A DNA stretch of 64,000 bases from Calothrix sp. NIES-2100 (GCF_002368195.1 NZ_AP018178.1:5794145-5858144); one strand, 5' to 3'. Numbered from the stretch's first letter, positions 8,843 through 18,179 are shown. Translations and numbers: made by a program. Notes: generated from the letters alone by a model not told the origin.

Positions 8843-9382
8843 ATGAACATAATGAAATTCAAATCTCTTTCCTCAAAAATACTCTTTTCTACAGTTATAA
8901 GCATACCAACTTCTATTACTGTTCTTTTTTCGTTACCAGTTTTTGCTGCTAATATTGGAATTCAAGGTGGTATCTGCGAATTTACTGATTTTTCAACAGG
9001 AGGATTATTATTAGCAAAAAACTGCATAAATAAGACTAAAGTTGAAGTTAATGATATTCATCTTTCAATTCAATATTTGGATGATGATGGAAATCCTATT
9101 GAGACACTAAATAGAAGTTATAATGACAAATTTCAGAATATTAAACCAGGTGGAACATACCCTTTTCCTGGTATATTAAATTGGGTTGTATATGATAATA
9201 ATGATATATTTAATGCTGGACAGACTCCTAATTTTGAAAATTTACAAGTCTCTGGATATTGGACAAAAGATGGTAAAAAAGTACCTGAACCACTGACTAT
9301 TCTGGGTTCAGCCACAGCATTAGCTATGGGAATAAACCTCAAGAAGCGCTACTCTAAAAAGGTGGAAAAACAAACAGCATAA
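8843..9382 (+). CDS. PEP-CTERM sorting domain protein
   Basis: The 179-residue secreted protein has an N-terminal signal peptide ending near LPVFAAN (about residue 36) and a C-terminal sorting tail. The tail is VPEPLTILGS, a hydrophobic helix (ATALAMGINL) and a basic end (KKRYSKK). These are the three parts of a cyanobacterial PEP-CTERM signal, recognised by exosortase in known systems. The middle (residues 37-145) is not recognised. An in-frame ATG at 8852 is an alternative start. A strong terminator follows. Confidence 0.85.
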   Translation: MNIMKFKSLSSKILFSTVISIPTSITVLFSLPVFAANIGIQGGICEFTDFSTGGLLLAKNCINKTKVEVNDIHLSIQYLDDDGNPIETLNRSYNDKFQNIKPGGTYPFPGILNWVVYDNNDIFNAGQTPNFENLQVSGYWTKDGKKVPEPLTILGSATALAMGINLKKRYSKKVEKQTA

Positions 9383-9425
9383 ACAAGCAAAACTTAAAAT
9401 ACAATTTTTATTAAAAACACAGCAT

Positions 9426-9454
9426 CCAAGTAACCTTTGTTATTTGGGTTTTTT
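9426..9454 (+). terminator. rho-independent terminator of the PEP-CTERM gene
   Basis: A stem CCAAGTAAC / GTTATTTGG (9 pairs, one G-U) with a CTTT loop is followed by GTTTTTT. Confidence 0.85.
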
Positions 9455-9486
9455 ATTGCTTAAATACATAAATTCGTTAAAAGTAT

Positions 9487-9574
9487 GACTTACGCAAGAT
9501 GTCGCTGAAAATCTTATTGTTGCGTAGAGGTAATTCATGAATTACCTCTACTTCCGTTGTGTTGTGCGTAAGTC
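9487..9574. repeat. MITE-like palindromic element (GACTTACGCA termini)
   Basis: Termini GACTTACGCA (9487-9496) and TGCGTAAGTC (9565-9574) are perfect inverted repeats. The centre holds a perfect 28-base palindrome (9524-9551, GTAGAGGTAATTCA and its complement). The 88-base size and structure suit a non-autonomous element. A target duplication is not clear. Confidence 0.7.
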
Positions 9575-9632
9575 CTAAAAAGATAAAAATATTAGAGGTG
9601 CGATCGCGCAATGTCTTGCAAAGCCGCAGTAG

Positions 9633-9664
9633 GTGCGTAGGCGCAGCCCGCCGTAGGCATCGCC
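9633..9664. repeat. Dispersed GTGCGTAGGCG...CGTAGGCATCGCC repeat, copy B
   Basis: It is a near-identical partner of the copy at 8592-8624. Confidence 0.8.
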
Positions 9665-9861
9665 TCTTAATAGTACATTTGTATTAAGAAAGAAGAATTT
9701 TCTGTCTTTTTGCTTACTGCTAATTGATAACATTCTTTTAGACATAGGTTAAGATGATCGGAGCGATCGCATTGAGACAGCCTCAACCAAAAATCGCGAA
9801 ACACGCGGCTTTAGTCCTAACTTTTAGGTGATGCGCTGGCTTATGGCTATGGGCTATAGGC

Positions 9862-9914
9862 AAAAATAGCAGTGCCTCTATTCCCCAGGGGACTAGAAGG
9901 AGTTGCTATTTTTT
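9862..9914 (+). promoter_or_regulatory. structured leader / possible attenuator before the APC transporter
   Basis: A 10-base perfect inverted repeat AAAAATAGCA / TGCTATTTTT encloses a second stem around CCCCAGGGG. The 3' arm runs into a T tract, so it can act as an intrinsic terminator about 130 bases upstream of the transporter start. It does not match a riboswitch class I can name. Confidence 0.45.
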
Positions 9915-10045
9915 GGTAAATCCTATAGTATGCTCAACCAAAAATAAATGATATTACTGTGTCTTTATAGTCCAAAATTTTAATAGACTACGAAGGCTTG
10001 AAGAAATCACAAAGCTGAGTTTTGCAACATAAGCAAGCGTATTTG

Positions 10046-11992
10046 ATGGCTAAATCAATTGTTTCCCCAAAAAAGCTCAGTAAACGGTTCATGCGCTGGT
10101 TACTGGAAGAAAGCAGAAGACAGAAGCCAGGGCCTTACCGCAAAGAAGAACCACATCGCCAGCATACCTGGTGGCAGGTTATGTGCTTGACGGGTGTGGA
10201 TTATTTTTCCACTCTTGGCTATCAACCAGGGATTGCTGCATTGGCCGCAGGTGCGCTTTCTCCTGTGGCGACGCTAATTCTGGTTTTGCTGACGCTGTTT
10301 GGGGCTTTGCCAATCTACCGACGCATTGCTGGCAAAAGCCCTCGTGGCGAAGGGTCGATTGCGATGCTGGAACACTTGCTTTCTTGGTGGCAAGGCAAAC
10401 TACTTGTGCTGTGTCTACTCGGCTTTGTAGCAACCGATTTTATCATCACTATTACCCTATCGGCGGCTGATGCTACAGCCCATATTATTGAAAATCCGCT
10501 GACCCCAGATCTACTTCACAACCAGGCGATCGCTATCACCCTGATTTTAATTGCATTACTAGGCGCAGTTTTTCTTAGGGGTTTTAAAGAAGCAATCGGT
10601 ATTGCCGTCTTTTTGGTGGGAGTTTATTTGCTGTTAAACGTGATTGTGATTAGCGTTGGTATGTATCAGATCGCTATTCACCCAGGCGCGATCGCCGATT
10701 GGCAGACTGCACTATTCGCACAGCATTCTAACCCTTTGCTAATGATCGGTGCAGCTATGTTGTTATTCCCCAGGTTAGCACTAGGATTATCCGGTTTTGA
10801 GACTGGGGTAACTGTAATGCCACTTGTTCAAGGTGACAGCAGCGATAACCATGAGCATCCCAGAGGACGTATTCGCAATACCCGTAAGCTACTGACTGTT
10901 GCGGCTTTAATTATGAGCTTCTTTTTGCTCACCAGTAGCTTGATCACTACTCTACTAATTCCCGCCGCCGAATTTGCCACCGGCGGTAAAGCTAACGGAA
11001 GGGCGCTTGCTTACCTGGCACATCTGTATTTAGGCAATGGCTTTGGCACAGTTTACGATCTCAGCACTATTTCCATTCTCTGGTTTGCAGGTGCATCGGC
11101 AATGGCAGGGCTACTGAATATTGTCCCGCGTTACCTGCCACGCTATGGCATGGCACCAGATTGGGCACGAGCATCCCGACCTTTAGTGTTAGTCTATACA
11201 GCGATCGCCTTTATTGTCACAATTATCTTTCGGGCAAATGTCGAAGCCCAAGGTGGGGCTTACGCTACTGGCGTGCTGGTGTTAATTACTTCTGCTGCCT
11301 TTGCTGTTACCTTGTCAGTCCATCGTCAGCGATCGCCGCGAGGAACCTTTGTTTTTGCTATTATCACTTTAGTATTTATATATACTACCATTGTCAATAT
11401 CATTGAAAGACCAGAAGGTATTAGAATTGCTGGGTTCTTCATCAGTACTATCATTATCACTTCCCTAATTTCTCGCGTTTGGCGTTCCACAGAACTGCGA
11501 GTAGAGCAAATTGAAATTGACGATCATGCTCACCAATTCATTGCCGAAGAAAGCCAAGGGGCAATTAGGTTAATTGCTAATCGCTTAAATGTAGGCGATG
11601 CGGAAGAGTATTTTTTAAAAGAGAAAGAAGTACGCGAAGATAACCATATTCCCGCCAACGATCCCATCCTGTTTTTAGAAATTATCATATCCGATGCTTC
11701 GGAATTTGCGGATATTATCAAAGTAAGAGGAGTACAAGTTGGTGATTATCGCATCCTACGTGCTGAGAGTGCAGCAGTCCCTAATGCGATCGCCGCTGTA
11801 CTTCTCTATATTCGCGATCAAACAGGTAAAATTCCCCATGCATACTTCGGTTGGGTTGAGGGAAACCCCATACAATACTTACTACGTTTTATCTTGTTTG
11901 GTGAAGGTGATATAGCTGTAGTCACTCGTGAAGTTCTGCGTCGAGCGGAAAAAAATCCCCAAAAGCGTCCCGGCGTTCATGTAGGGGGATGA
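10046..11992 (+). CDS. APC-superfamily amino acid/cation permease
   Basis: About 648 residues form a multi-spanning inner-membrane transporter with roughly 12 hydrophobic segments (from about residue 45 to 490) and a cytoplasmic C-terminal domain of about 160 residues. VDYFSTLGYQPGIAALAAGALSP matches the first helix of APC-type permeases, and PRLALGLSGFETGV lies in a helix 6-like position. The ATG at 10046 is preferred to the TTG at 10022. Substrate is unknown: amino acids are usual for the family, but a K+-uptake role is possible. A hairpin leader upstream may regulate it. Confidence 0.85.
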   Translation: MAKSIVSPKKLSKRFMRWLLEESRRQKPGPYRKEEPHRQHTWWQVMCLTGVDYFSTLGYQPGIAALAAGALSPVATLILVLLTLFGALPIYRRIAGKSPRGEGSIAMLEHLLSWWQGKLLVLCLLGFVATDFIITITLSAADATAHIIENPLTPDLLHNQAIAITLILIALLGAVFLRGFKEAIGIAVFLVGVYLLLNVIVISVGMYQIAIHPGAIADWQTALFAQHSNPLLMIGAAMLLFPRLALGLSGFETGVTVMPLVQGDSSDNHEHPRGRIRNTRKLLTVAALIMSFFLLTSSLITTLLIPAAEFATGGKANGRALAYLAHLYLGNGFGTVYDLSTISILWFAGASAMAGLLNIVPRYLPRYGMAPDWARASRPLVLVYTAIAFIVTIIFRANVEAQGGAYATGVLVLITSAAFAVTLSVHRQRSPRGTFVFAIITLVFIYTTIVNIIERPEGIRIAGFFISTIIITSLISRVWRSTELRVEQIEIDDHAHQFIAEESQGAIRLIANRLNVGDAEEYFLKEKEVREDNHIPANDPILFLEIIISDASEFADIIKVRGVQVGDYRILRAESAAVPNAIAAVLLYIRDQTGKIPHAYFGWVEGNPIQYLLRFILFGEGDIAVVTREVLRRAEKNPQKRPGVHVGG

Positions 11993-12015
11993 GGGAGTGT
12001 GGGGGGATGATGAAG

Positions 12016-12061
12016 ACAAATGCCCAATACCCAATGCCCAATGCCCTATGCCCCATGCCAA
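12016..12061. repeat. CCCAATG/CCCCATG heptamer array
   Basis: About six CCCAATG-type units lie between the convergent transporter and protease genes, immediately beside the protease stop codon. Confidence 0.8.
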
Positions 12062-12064
12062 AAG

Positions 12065-14038
12065 CTATGCTATGACGAAAATATCATTATTTGTCATGGC
12101 AAGTCCAGGACTAAGTGTAGCTATCTGAATTTGATTAAAGGTTCTCAGGCTTCCATCTCTATCAAAAGAGAAAGCGCCACTGGCGCTGTTGTAGATGAAT
12201 CGGTCAAGTGCATCAGTCGCAACTGCACCGATCGCAAATTGAGCTAATTTAATGGATGCTCCAGCTACTAATCCGCCACCAAAACCCGCCGCTGAGACAT
12301 CAATGGTGTCATTGAGGACGCTGAAATCTGTAATTCTGTCAACGCCTTCACTCAAAGACTGGAACCGAAAGCAGTCTGCACCTGCATTACCAGTCAAGCT
12401 ATCGTTACCTAATCCGCCGACGATTGTATCATTCCCCTCGCCAGCGCTGATACGGTTATTTGCTGCACTACCAATCACATTGTCATTGCCGCTACCGGTG
12501 AGGATGTTCTCGAAGTTAAGAATCTCCTCGTTATACAAGCCTGGAAAGGATGCCACACCAGTGCTGAGGTTGTAAGTGCCGCCACTATTGCAGTCAGTGT
12601 AATCAACGGTGTCTATCCCTGCACCACCATCCATGTAATCGTCGCCACTACCACCGCTGACCGTATCGTTACCAGCACCAGTGATGATGCGGTTATTTGC
12701 CGCACTGCCAATCACGTTGTCATTGCCGCTACTGGTGAGGATGTTCTCAAAGTTAAGAATCTCCTCTTTATGTAAGCTAGAAAAGGATGCCACACCAGCG
12801 TTGAGATTATAAGTGGCGCTAGCAGTCGAATATGTGTAATCAACGGTGTCTATCCCCGCACCACCGTCCATGTAATCATCGCCATTACCACCGCTGATTG
12901 TGTCGTTACCCCCATTGCCCAGCAAAACGTTGTTGCCACTGTTGCCCTTGATACTGTCGTTGCCTGAGCCACCGTTGGCGTTTTCGATCAATGAGCGGGT
13001 GTCGTGGTTGAACTGTAAGGCATTGAACACATGCCCACAGGCATAGTTGCCGTCACCAAGATTGGCTCGTTGGAGATTACCACCGACGTTCAGATTAGTC
13101 CAACTGCCTGGTTCTAAGTCGATCGCCAGATTGGTAGTGTAGTTGGAGAAGTTATAGGTGTCTATGCCATTACCATCCCAGATCGTGCGAAAGATGCGGT
13201 TACTACCTGGTTTACCTTGTCCAATGCCATTGACAAACATTTCTCCAGTTCTGGTCGAGAAAGTGTAAGTCGTGTTGTCTGAGTTGTAGTTAAAATTCGC
13301 GCCGTACATCTGCTGAATCGCTCTGATGTCGTACATCATCAACGATTGTGCATATCCCCAGGTCTCGTTAGAATAGCCACCACTGAGAGGGTCGTCCACA
13401 TAAGAGCGGTAGGTCATGATGGAGAACTCCATAGAGTCCCGGTTAGCATCCATTGCGACGTTTGAGATCCCACCAGTTTCATCACCATGCTTTAGTCCGA
13501 GTGAATGTCCCAACTCATGCCCTAAAGCGTGATAGGCATAGTTGCCGATTGCGGGGCTGTTGTAAAGGGATGGATTAAACCAGACATCGCCTGCTTTGAA
13601 AGTGGTTCCAGGGTAATAGCTAAAAGCGGTGCTATATCGGTTTGATTTTGCTATGCGGATGGTAGCATCGCGATCGCTCTCACCGCTCAGTTCGACCATA
13701 TTGAGGAAAGAGACAGACTCGTACATATCAAACCACTGGCGTGCAACAGCGCGTTGGCTAGGATTCAGGGTTTGGAAGCTAGCAGCATGTACCGCCGAAT
13801 TCGGATAATCCAATTCATCTTCGTAATCGTTGGTAAAGTTGTTAGTGAAGCTGAAGGTCACTGTGTTCGACAACCATTCAGTTCCTATTAACAAACCATC
13901 AATGTTGTTAACGTTAGTTTTTGTCGTCCTTGTTATAGATGTATTGCTTCCATAAGCATCAGACCCTTCTGCTGGGAGTTTTAGTTGTGTAAGAGGGAGG
14001 AAATTGTGACTATTTGTTCCAGCAGTCAATGGACTCAT
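12065..14038 (-). CDS. serralysin-like RTX metalloprotease (peptidase M10)
   Basis: About 657 residues. The zinc site HELGHSLGLKHG (near residue 175) is a full HExxHxxGxxH motif and SIMTYRSY supplies the Met-turn, so the protease should be active. The C-terminal half has RTX calcium-binding nonapeptides (GNGGNDTIS, GGSGDDYMDGGAG). Two internal about 87-residue units, each DDYMDGGAGIDTVDYT to NFENIL, are near repeats. The extreme C-terminus (DRFIYNSASGAFSFDRDG ... IFVIA) is a type I secretion signal and closely resembles that of the RTX protein at 62045-63784. There is no N-terminal signal peptide, as expected for type I export. AGGAG lies just before the ATG at 14038; an upstream in-frame TTG is less likely. 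Confidence 0.93.
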   Translation of the reverse strand: MSPLTAGTNSHNFLPLTQLKLPAEGSDAYGSNTSITRTTKTNVNNIDGLLIGTEWLSNTVTFSFTNNFTNDYEDELDYPNSAVHAASFQTLNPSQRAVARQWFDMYESVSFLNMVELSGESDRDATIRIAKSNRYSTAFSYYPGTTFKAGDVWFNPSLYNSPAIGNYAYHALGHELGHSLGLKHGDETGGISNVAMDANRDSMEFSIMTYRSYVDDPLSGGYSNETWGYAQSLMMYDIRAIQQMYGANFNYNSDNTTYTFSTRTGEMFVNGIGQGKPGSNRIFRTIWDGNGIDTYNFSNYTTNLAIDLEPGSWTNLNVGGNLQRANLGDGNYACGHVFNALQFNHDTRSLIENANGGSGNDSIKGNSGNNVLLGNGGNDTISGGNGDDYMDGGAGIDTVDYTYSTASATYNLNAGVASFSSLHKEEILNFENILTSSGNDNVIGSAANNRIITGAGNDTVSGGSGDDYMDGGAGIDTVDYTDCNSGGTYNLSTGVASFPGLYNEEILNFENILTGSGNDNVIGSAANNRISAGEGNDTIVGGLGNDSLTGNAGADCFRFQSLSEGVDRITDFSVLNDTIDVSAAGFGGGLVAGASIKLAQFAIGAVATDALDRFIYNSASGAFSFDRDGSLRTFNQIQIATLSPGLAMTNNDIFVIA

Positions 14039-14522
14039 TATCAACTCCTATAAAGTTAATATGTTACATCTAGAACACCGACTTAACTTAATCGGGCATT
14101 TATTTCATAACTTCCTGAGATAAAAGCAATGCCCGGAAAAAACGAAAATTATCGTGTATTATTTAGTAAATATATCTGATGGAGGATGTATACAATTCAA
14201 TTAATATATGCCGATAATTTCCGAGTAATTTTGCGAATTTATTCAGATTTTGTAGTAATATTTGAAACATTTATGTATATTTTTTTGTCGCTCGATGATT
14301 TGAAATGATTGGCATAAATGCCAGCTTGTAGAGTTGTGTTCTGGGATCACAGGTTCACTGCCAGATGCAGAATAACTTAACTAAGCGGGCGATTGCTTGA
14401 TCCTATTTTTTTGGGGTAGTTACTAAATGTAATAGCAAAACTGGTTAAGAAACTACTGTATAAATCTGCAATCTGCTTGTATATTAATTTAACTAATACT
14501 ACAGAATCAGAATCATGGTAAG
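14039..14522. other. Divergent intergenic region
   Basis: 484 bases, very AT-rich between 14140 and 14290. No gene is seen. It must hold the promoters of the divergent RTX protease and acetamidase genes, but no clear -35/-10 pair stands out. Confidence 0.5.
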
Positions 14523-15509
14523 ATGACTCATCATATTTTAAAAGCTACCAAACAAACAGTTCATCTTGGTGGTTTTTCTGATTTGCTAACCCCAGCACTA
14601 ACTGTTGATTCAGGTGACACAATTGAGGTGGAAACTTACAGCGGTTATTACGTCTATGACAAAGCACCACCAGAGTTTTTTACACCAGAATTTCTCGATA
14701 TTTGCCAAAATTTGCCCTCAGAACGTAAGATTGCGGGGGGGCCTCATTTACTTACAGGGCCAATTTATGTGCGGGGTGCGGAACCTGGAGATGTTTTAGA
14801 AGTAGAATTAGAAGCGATCGCTCCCAGTCTACCTGTAGGCTTCAATGCAATTCGTACAGGTTGGGGCGCTTTACCACAAAGGTTTAATCAACCAGCTTTA
14901 AGATTTATTACCCTCGATTTAGAAAATAATATTGCTGAGTTTCCTGGTGGTAGTGGTATTAAAATTCCCCTCAAACCATTTTTTGGTATCCTTGGTGTTG
15001 CTACCCCAGAAACATCTCGGACTTCTATTCCCCCTGGTGCTTATGGAGGTAATATTGATAACCGAGAACTACAAGCAGGGTGTCGGATATTTTTGCCAAT
15101 TTTTGTTCCTGGTGCGTTATTTTCTCTCGGTGATGGTCATGCAGCACAAGGTGATGGGGAAGTGAATGTCACGGCTATTGAAACTTCTATGAATGGTACA
15201 ATCAAGCTCAATCTTCGTCAAGGTTGGGATTTAAAAACACCAATTGGCGAAACTCCTACTGATATTATCACAATGGGCTTTGGTGAAACTTTAGATGCCG
15301 CCTTAGAACAAGCTTTAAATAATATGATTAATTTCCTGGAACGCTTCGTTAATTTATCACCAGAGGATGCATATGTATTATGTAGTTTAGCTATAAATTT
15401 TCGGATTACGCAAGTGGTTAACAGTCCCCAAAAAGGAGTGCATGGGATGCTGCCTAAATCTATTTTATCTCAGGAAATTGCTGATTGGTCAATAGTCAAT
15501 AATCAATAG
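14523..15509 (+). CDS. acetamidase/formamidase family protein
   Basis: The 328-residue FmdA/AmdA-family hydrolase should release ammonia from formamide or acetamide in the cytoplasm. Family landmarks are EPGDVLEVELEAI, the PFFGILGVAT segment, PPGAYGGNIDNREL and GDGHAAQGDGEVN, which carries conserved metal/active-site residues. The length fits the family. It lies upstream of a TSUP permease and a BMP-type binding protein on the same strand, which may suggest a nutrient-scavenging group, but each gene is separated by more than 80 bases and heptamer repeats intervene. Confidence 0.9.
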   Translation: MTHHILKATKQTVHLGGFSDLLTPALTVDSGDTIEVETYSGYYVYDKAPPEFFTPEFLDICQNLPSERKIAGGPHLLTGPIYVRGAEPGDVLEVELEAIAPSLPVGFNAIRTGWGALPQRFNQPALRFITLDLENNIAEFPGGSGIKIPLKPFFGILGVATPETSRTSIPPGAYGGNIDNRELQAGCRIFLPIFVPGALFSLGDGHAAQGDGEVNVTAIETSMNGTIKLNLRQGWDLKTPIGETPTDIITMGFGETLDAALEQALNNMINFLERFVNLSPEDAYVLCSLAINFRITQVVNSPQKGVHGMLPKSILSQEIADWSIVNNQ

Positions 15510-15546
15510 TCATTGGTCATTGGTCATTGGTCATTGGTTATTAGTC
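15486..15546. repeat. GTCATTG/GGTCATT heptamer array
   Basis: Tandem TCATTGG units begin within the last codons of the acetamidase gene (SIVNNQ) and continue past the stop, so the array has been recruited as coding sequence for its C-terminal end. Confidence 0.8.
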
Positions 15547-15619
15547 AACTGTATTTACATGAAAGACAACTGACAACTGACACAAAGCCCAGTAAATTAA
15601 CATCTAAAGAGCATTGATT

Positions 15620-15991
15620 ATGTCTAATATTCTCATTCAATTGTTGGTAATCGGTTTAGTAGCTGGTGTTGCTGGTGGGATGTTTGGTATTGGTGGCGGC
15701 GCAATCATGGTGCCAGCAATGGTGTTAATAATGGGTCTAGATCAAAAGTTTGCCACAGGTACTTCAATTGCTGCACAAATTTTACCAATTGGGATTTTAG
15801 GAGCAGCAGTTTACTATCGCAATGGTCAACTAAATATCAAATATGCTGTGATTATTGCAGCTGGTTTAGTAGTGGGCAATTTATTTGGCGCTTTGTTTGC
15901 AAATCAGCCGTTTATTAGCAGCGAAACTATGAAGAAACTGTATGGCATTTTTTTACTACTTTTAGGTGCGCGCTATTTACTCAATCGCTGA
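15620..15991 (+). CDS. half-size TSUP (TauE/SafE) family membrane permease
   Basis: 123 residues with three to four hydrophobic segments. The N-terminal GLVAGVAGGMFGIGGGAIMVPAM is the diagnostic TSUP glycine-rich motif. Full-length TSUP proteins have about 250 residues and two such halves, so this is a single-half form likely to work as a dimer. Single-half members are known in cyanobacteria. The ATG at 15620 has AAAGAG upstream; the TTG at 15614 is less likely. Confidence 0.85.
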   Translation: MSNILIQLLVIGLVAGVAGGMFGIGGGAIMVPAMVLIMGLDQKFATGTSIAAQILPIGILGAAVYYRNGQLNIKYAVIIAAGLVVGNLFGALFANQPFISSETMKKLYGIFLLLLGARYLLNR

Positions 15992-16086
15992 GGAATCCTT
16001 TAAGTAATAGCCATTATCAGGTATTTGGCAAGCGATCGCCTAAATACAATTAGCAGCAAATGTTATGGATGTTCAATTGCTTAACA

Positions 16087-17235
16087 ATGGATCGTCGGAA
16101 TTTTCTCAAATATGCGACTTTAGCAGGCTATAGCTTGGCTTTGAATAGTTGTCTTTCACCTAGAAATTCTCCATCACAAAGCGAAGCCACTCCTCAAGCC
16201 TCACCTGTAGTAGTCACCGAACCCCTAAAAGTGGGATTTGTGTATGTAAAACCTGTTGGTGATTTTGGCTGGACTTACTCCCATGATCTCGGTCGCAGAG
16301 AAATGGAGGCGAATCTTCAAGATAAAATTAAAACTACTTTTATTGAAAATGTCCCAGAAGGTGTTGATGCTGAAAAAGTAATTCGGCAATTAGCGCTAGA
16401 TGGTAATAAATTGATTTTTACAACTTCCTTTGGCTACATGAACCCAACAATTAAGGTTGCCAAAGAATTTCCGCAGATTATATTTGAAAATTGTACAGGA
16501 TACCAACTTGCTGCTAATGTCGGCACTTATTTAGGACGTTTGGAAGAACCACGCTACTTAACTGGCATGATTGCCGGTAAGATGACAAAATCCAATGTTA
16601 TTGGTTTTATTGGTGCATATCCCATCCCGGAAGTAATTCGCGGGATCTGCGCATTTACCCAAGGACTGCGAAGTACAAATCCTCAGGCGAAAGTTAGGGT
16701 ACTGTGGGTACAAAGTTGGTTCGATCCAGCGAAAGAAAAGGAAGCAGCCCAAGCTTTAATCAATTTAGGTGCAGATGTGCTGACACAACACACTGACTCT
16801 GCTGCTGTTATGCAACTAGCCGCTGAGAAAAGTATTTATGCTTTTGGCTACAATACCGATATGAGTAAATTTGCAGCCCAAGCACACCTGACATCAGCAA
16901 TTAATAAATGGGGAAAATTTTATACAGATACAGCCTTGGCTGCGATCAACAATACATGGAAGCCGCAAAAGGTTTGGCGTGGTATTGGTCAAGGTATGGT
17001 AGATATTTCCCCGATGAATCAGGTAATTCCTAGCGATGTCCAGCAATTAGTCAACGCTAAACGGGAACAATTTATTCAAGGTACTGCTCATCCTTTTAAT
17101 GGCCCGATAAAAGACCAAACGGGAGTAGTACGTGTTCCTAAAGGCAAAGTGCTGGACGATCAAGGACAAATGCAAATGGATTGGTATGTTGAGGGAATTG
17201 AAGGCTCAATTCCAAGAGCAGAAATTTTAGGATAA
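16087..17235 (+). CDS. BMP-family substrate-binding lipoprotein
   Basis: About 382 residues. The N-terminus MDRRNFLKYATLAGYSLALNSC carries a twin-arginine motif (RRNFLK) and a lipobox-like end (ALNSC), suggesting Tat export and lipid anchoring. The body matches basic membrane protein/Med-type periplasmic binding proteins: VGFVYVKPVGDFGWTYSHDLGR, NVGTYLGRLEEPRYLTGMIAGKMTKSNVIGFIGAYP, DVLTQHTDSAAVMQ. Relatives bind nucleosides or similar ligands for ABC import. No ABC permease or ATPase gene is nearby. Starts at 16060 or 16069 are possible but 16087 places the Tat motif normally. Confidence 0.88.
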   Translation: MDRRNFLKYATLAGYSLALNSCLSPRNSPSQSEATPQASPVVVTEPLKVGFVYVKPVGDFGWTYSHDLGRREMEANLQDKIKTTFIENVPEGVDAEKVIRQLALDGNKLIFTTSFGYMNPTIKVAKEFPQIIFENCTGYQLAANVGTYLGRLEEPRYLTGMIAGKMTKSNVIGFIGAYPIPEVIRGICAFTQGLRSTNPQAKVRVLWVQSWFDPAKEKEAAQALINLGADVLTQHTDSAAVMQLAAEKSIYAFGYNTDMSKFAAQAHLTSAINKWGKFYTDTALAAINNTWKPQKVWRGIGQGMVDISPMNQVIPSDVQQLVNAKREQFIQGTAHPFNGPIKDQTGVVRVPKGKVLDDQGQMQMDWYVEGIEGSIPRAEILG

Positions 17236-17311
17236 ATTATCCCAAATTGTCGGGGCGGGGTTTCCTCATCTGCAAACTCTCACCTGACATACTGGCGGTC
17301 TATTATCGTTG

Positions 17312-17389
17312 GATATGAGTCCCAATGGGCAAACCCTAGCCAGTACCAGTGAGGATAAGACGATCAGAATTTGGCAAGTGAGTTATTAG
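17312..17389 (+). pseudogene. WD40-repeat gene remnant
   Basis: The frame reads DMSPNGQTLASTSEDKTI, then RIWQVSY and a stop codon. This is the terminal blade of a cyanobacterial WD40 protein (S.DG.TLAS.S.D.TI.IW). No matching upstream blades in frame and no start codon are seen, so it is a broken 3' end. Confidence 0.8.
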
Positions 17390-17900
17390 TCAGTTGTCAA
17401 TGGTTACTTCTCCCTTGTCCCTCCGTCCCTTGCGCGTCTCCCCTTGGGAGAAACCAGACGCTCGTACCTCGCTAACGCCGGACATCGGCGCTCAGACTTC
17501 TCTCCTTGTCCTCCTTGTCCCCCTTGTCCCCCTTGTCCCCCTGCCCCCATCTCTGTAATAGATGGTGAATATTACTACATGATATGTAAAGGAAGTTTGT
17601 TGTTTTTTTACAAAATTGTCTTTTTTCTATTAAAACCTGCTTTTATTATTAATGGGTCATTTTCATGGCTAACTTCGGTTACATCTCAGCTTTTATTAAC
17701 AAAGTTGAGTACTTATTACTACATTTATTTTCGGTGCCTGTCAAAGCTCGGTAGTCAAACAATACATAGAGGTGCAGACTTAACAACTTAGTGTGGTTTT
17801 TAACCAATACACTCAGGATGTATCTATGTGCCTTGCCCAGAGTACATACAGGAAAACAAAGGAGAGATTTTCACAACTGATTTCGGACTTATTCGATAAA

Positions 17901-17999
17901 CCTCACACTCCCTCTCTCTGCTATGAGGAAAAAGAGGAGTAAGAAAAAATTAGTCTTTTTGCTCTCTTCTCCTCATAAAAGAGGGATTGGGCGTGAGGT
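17901..17999. repeat. Palindromic element (AACCTCAC ... GTGAGGTT)
   Basis: The left arm AACCTCACACTCCCTCTCTC pairs imperfectly with the right arm GAGGGATTGGGCGTGAGGTT around an inner AGGAAAAAGAGGAG / CTCTTCTCCT structure. It is related in style to the element at 3805-3912. Confidence 0.65.
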
Positions 18000-18179
18000 T
18001 GGATGAAAAAACTCACTTCAGCAAAAGGCTGTAAGGGATATTTATTGGCAGAAATCCCCAATTTGTCAGGTGTGTCAGCAAATCATCGAACGGCTGCACC
18101 CTTGCAACTGCTTGAACTTGCAGCAAAGAGCGATCGCTTGTGAACTGGAATTTACGATATCTAATCAAAGGAATTAATT

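Larger units (their letters stand above)
9383..10045. other. 660-base intergenic region rich in repeats
   Basis: No gene is seen. It holds a terminator (9426-9454), a palindromic element (9487-9574), a dispersed repeat (9633-9664), several HIP1 sites, and a hairpin leader (9862-9914) before the transporter gene. CTCAACCAAAAAT occurs twice (9782 and 9932). Confidence 0.6.
17236..18179. other. 944-base intergenic region before the injection-system locus
   Basis: No intact gene. It contains a WD40 gene remnant (17312-17389), a repeat-rich stretch with CTCCCCTTGGGAG-type palindromes and a CCTTGTCCCC decamer array (17500-17545), an AT-rich part, a palindromic element (17901-17999) and the sheath-gene leader. 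An open frame at 17444-17791 is built from the repeats and is not convincing. Confidence 0.6.

Noticed and set aside
9862..9914. c-di-AMP (ydaO) or other named riboswitch
   Set aside because: The hairpin is clear, but the conserved core of a known class is not seen.
12252..12575. Plus-strand open frame opposite the serralysin RTX region
   Set aside because: It is the antisense of RTX repeats, which often leaves long open shadows; the same applies at 54764-54994 and 57791-58123.
15620..15991. Truncated TSUP pseudogene
   Set aside because: Half-length TSUP proteins occur as intact genes; start, ribosome site and stop are normal here.
17444..17791. 115-codon open frame
   Set aside because: It begins in dispersed repeats, includes a CPPCPP stretch from the decamer array and then unrelated hydrophobic sequence; no start signal.
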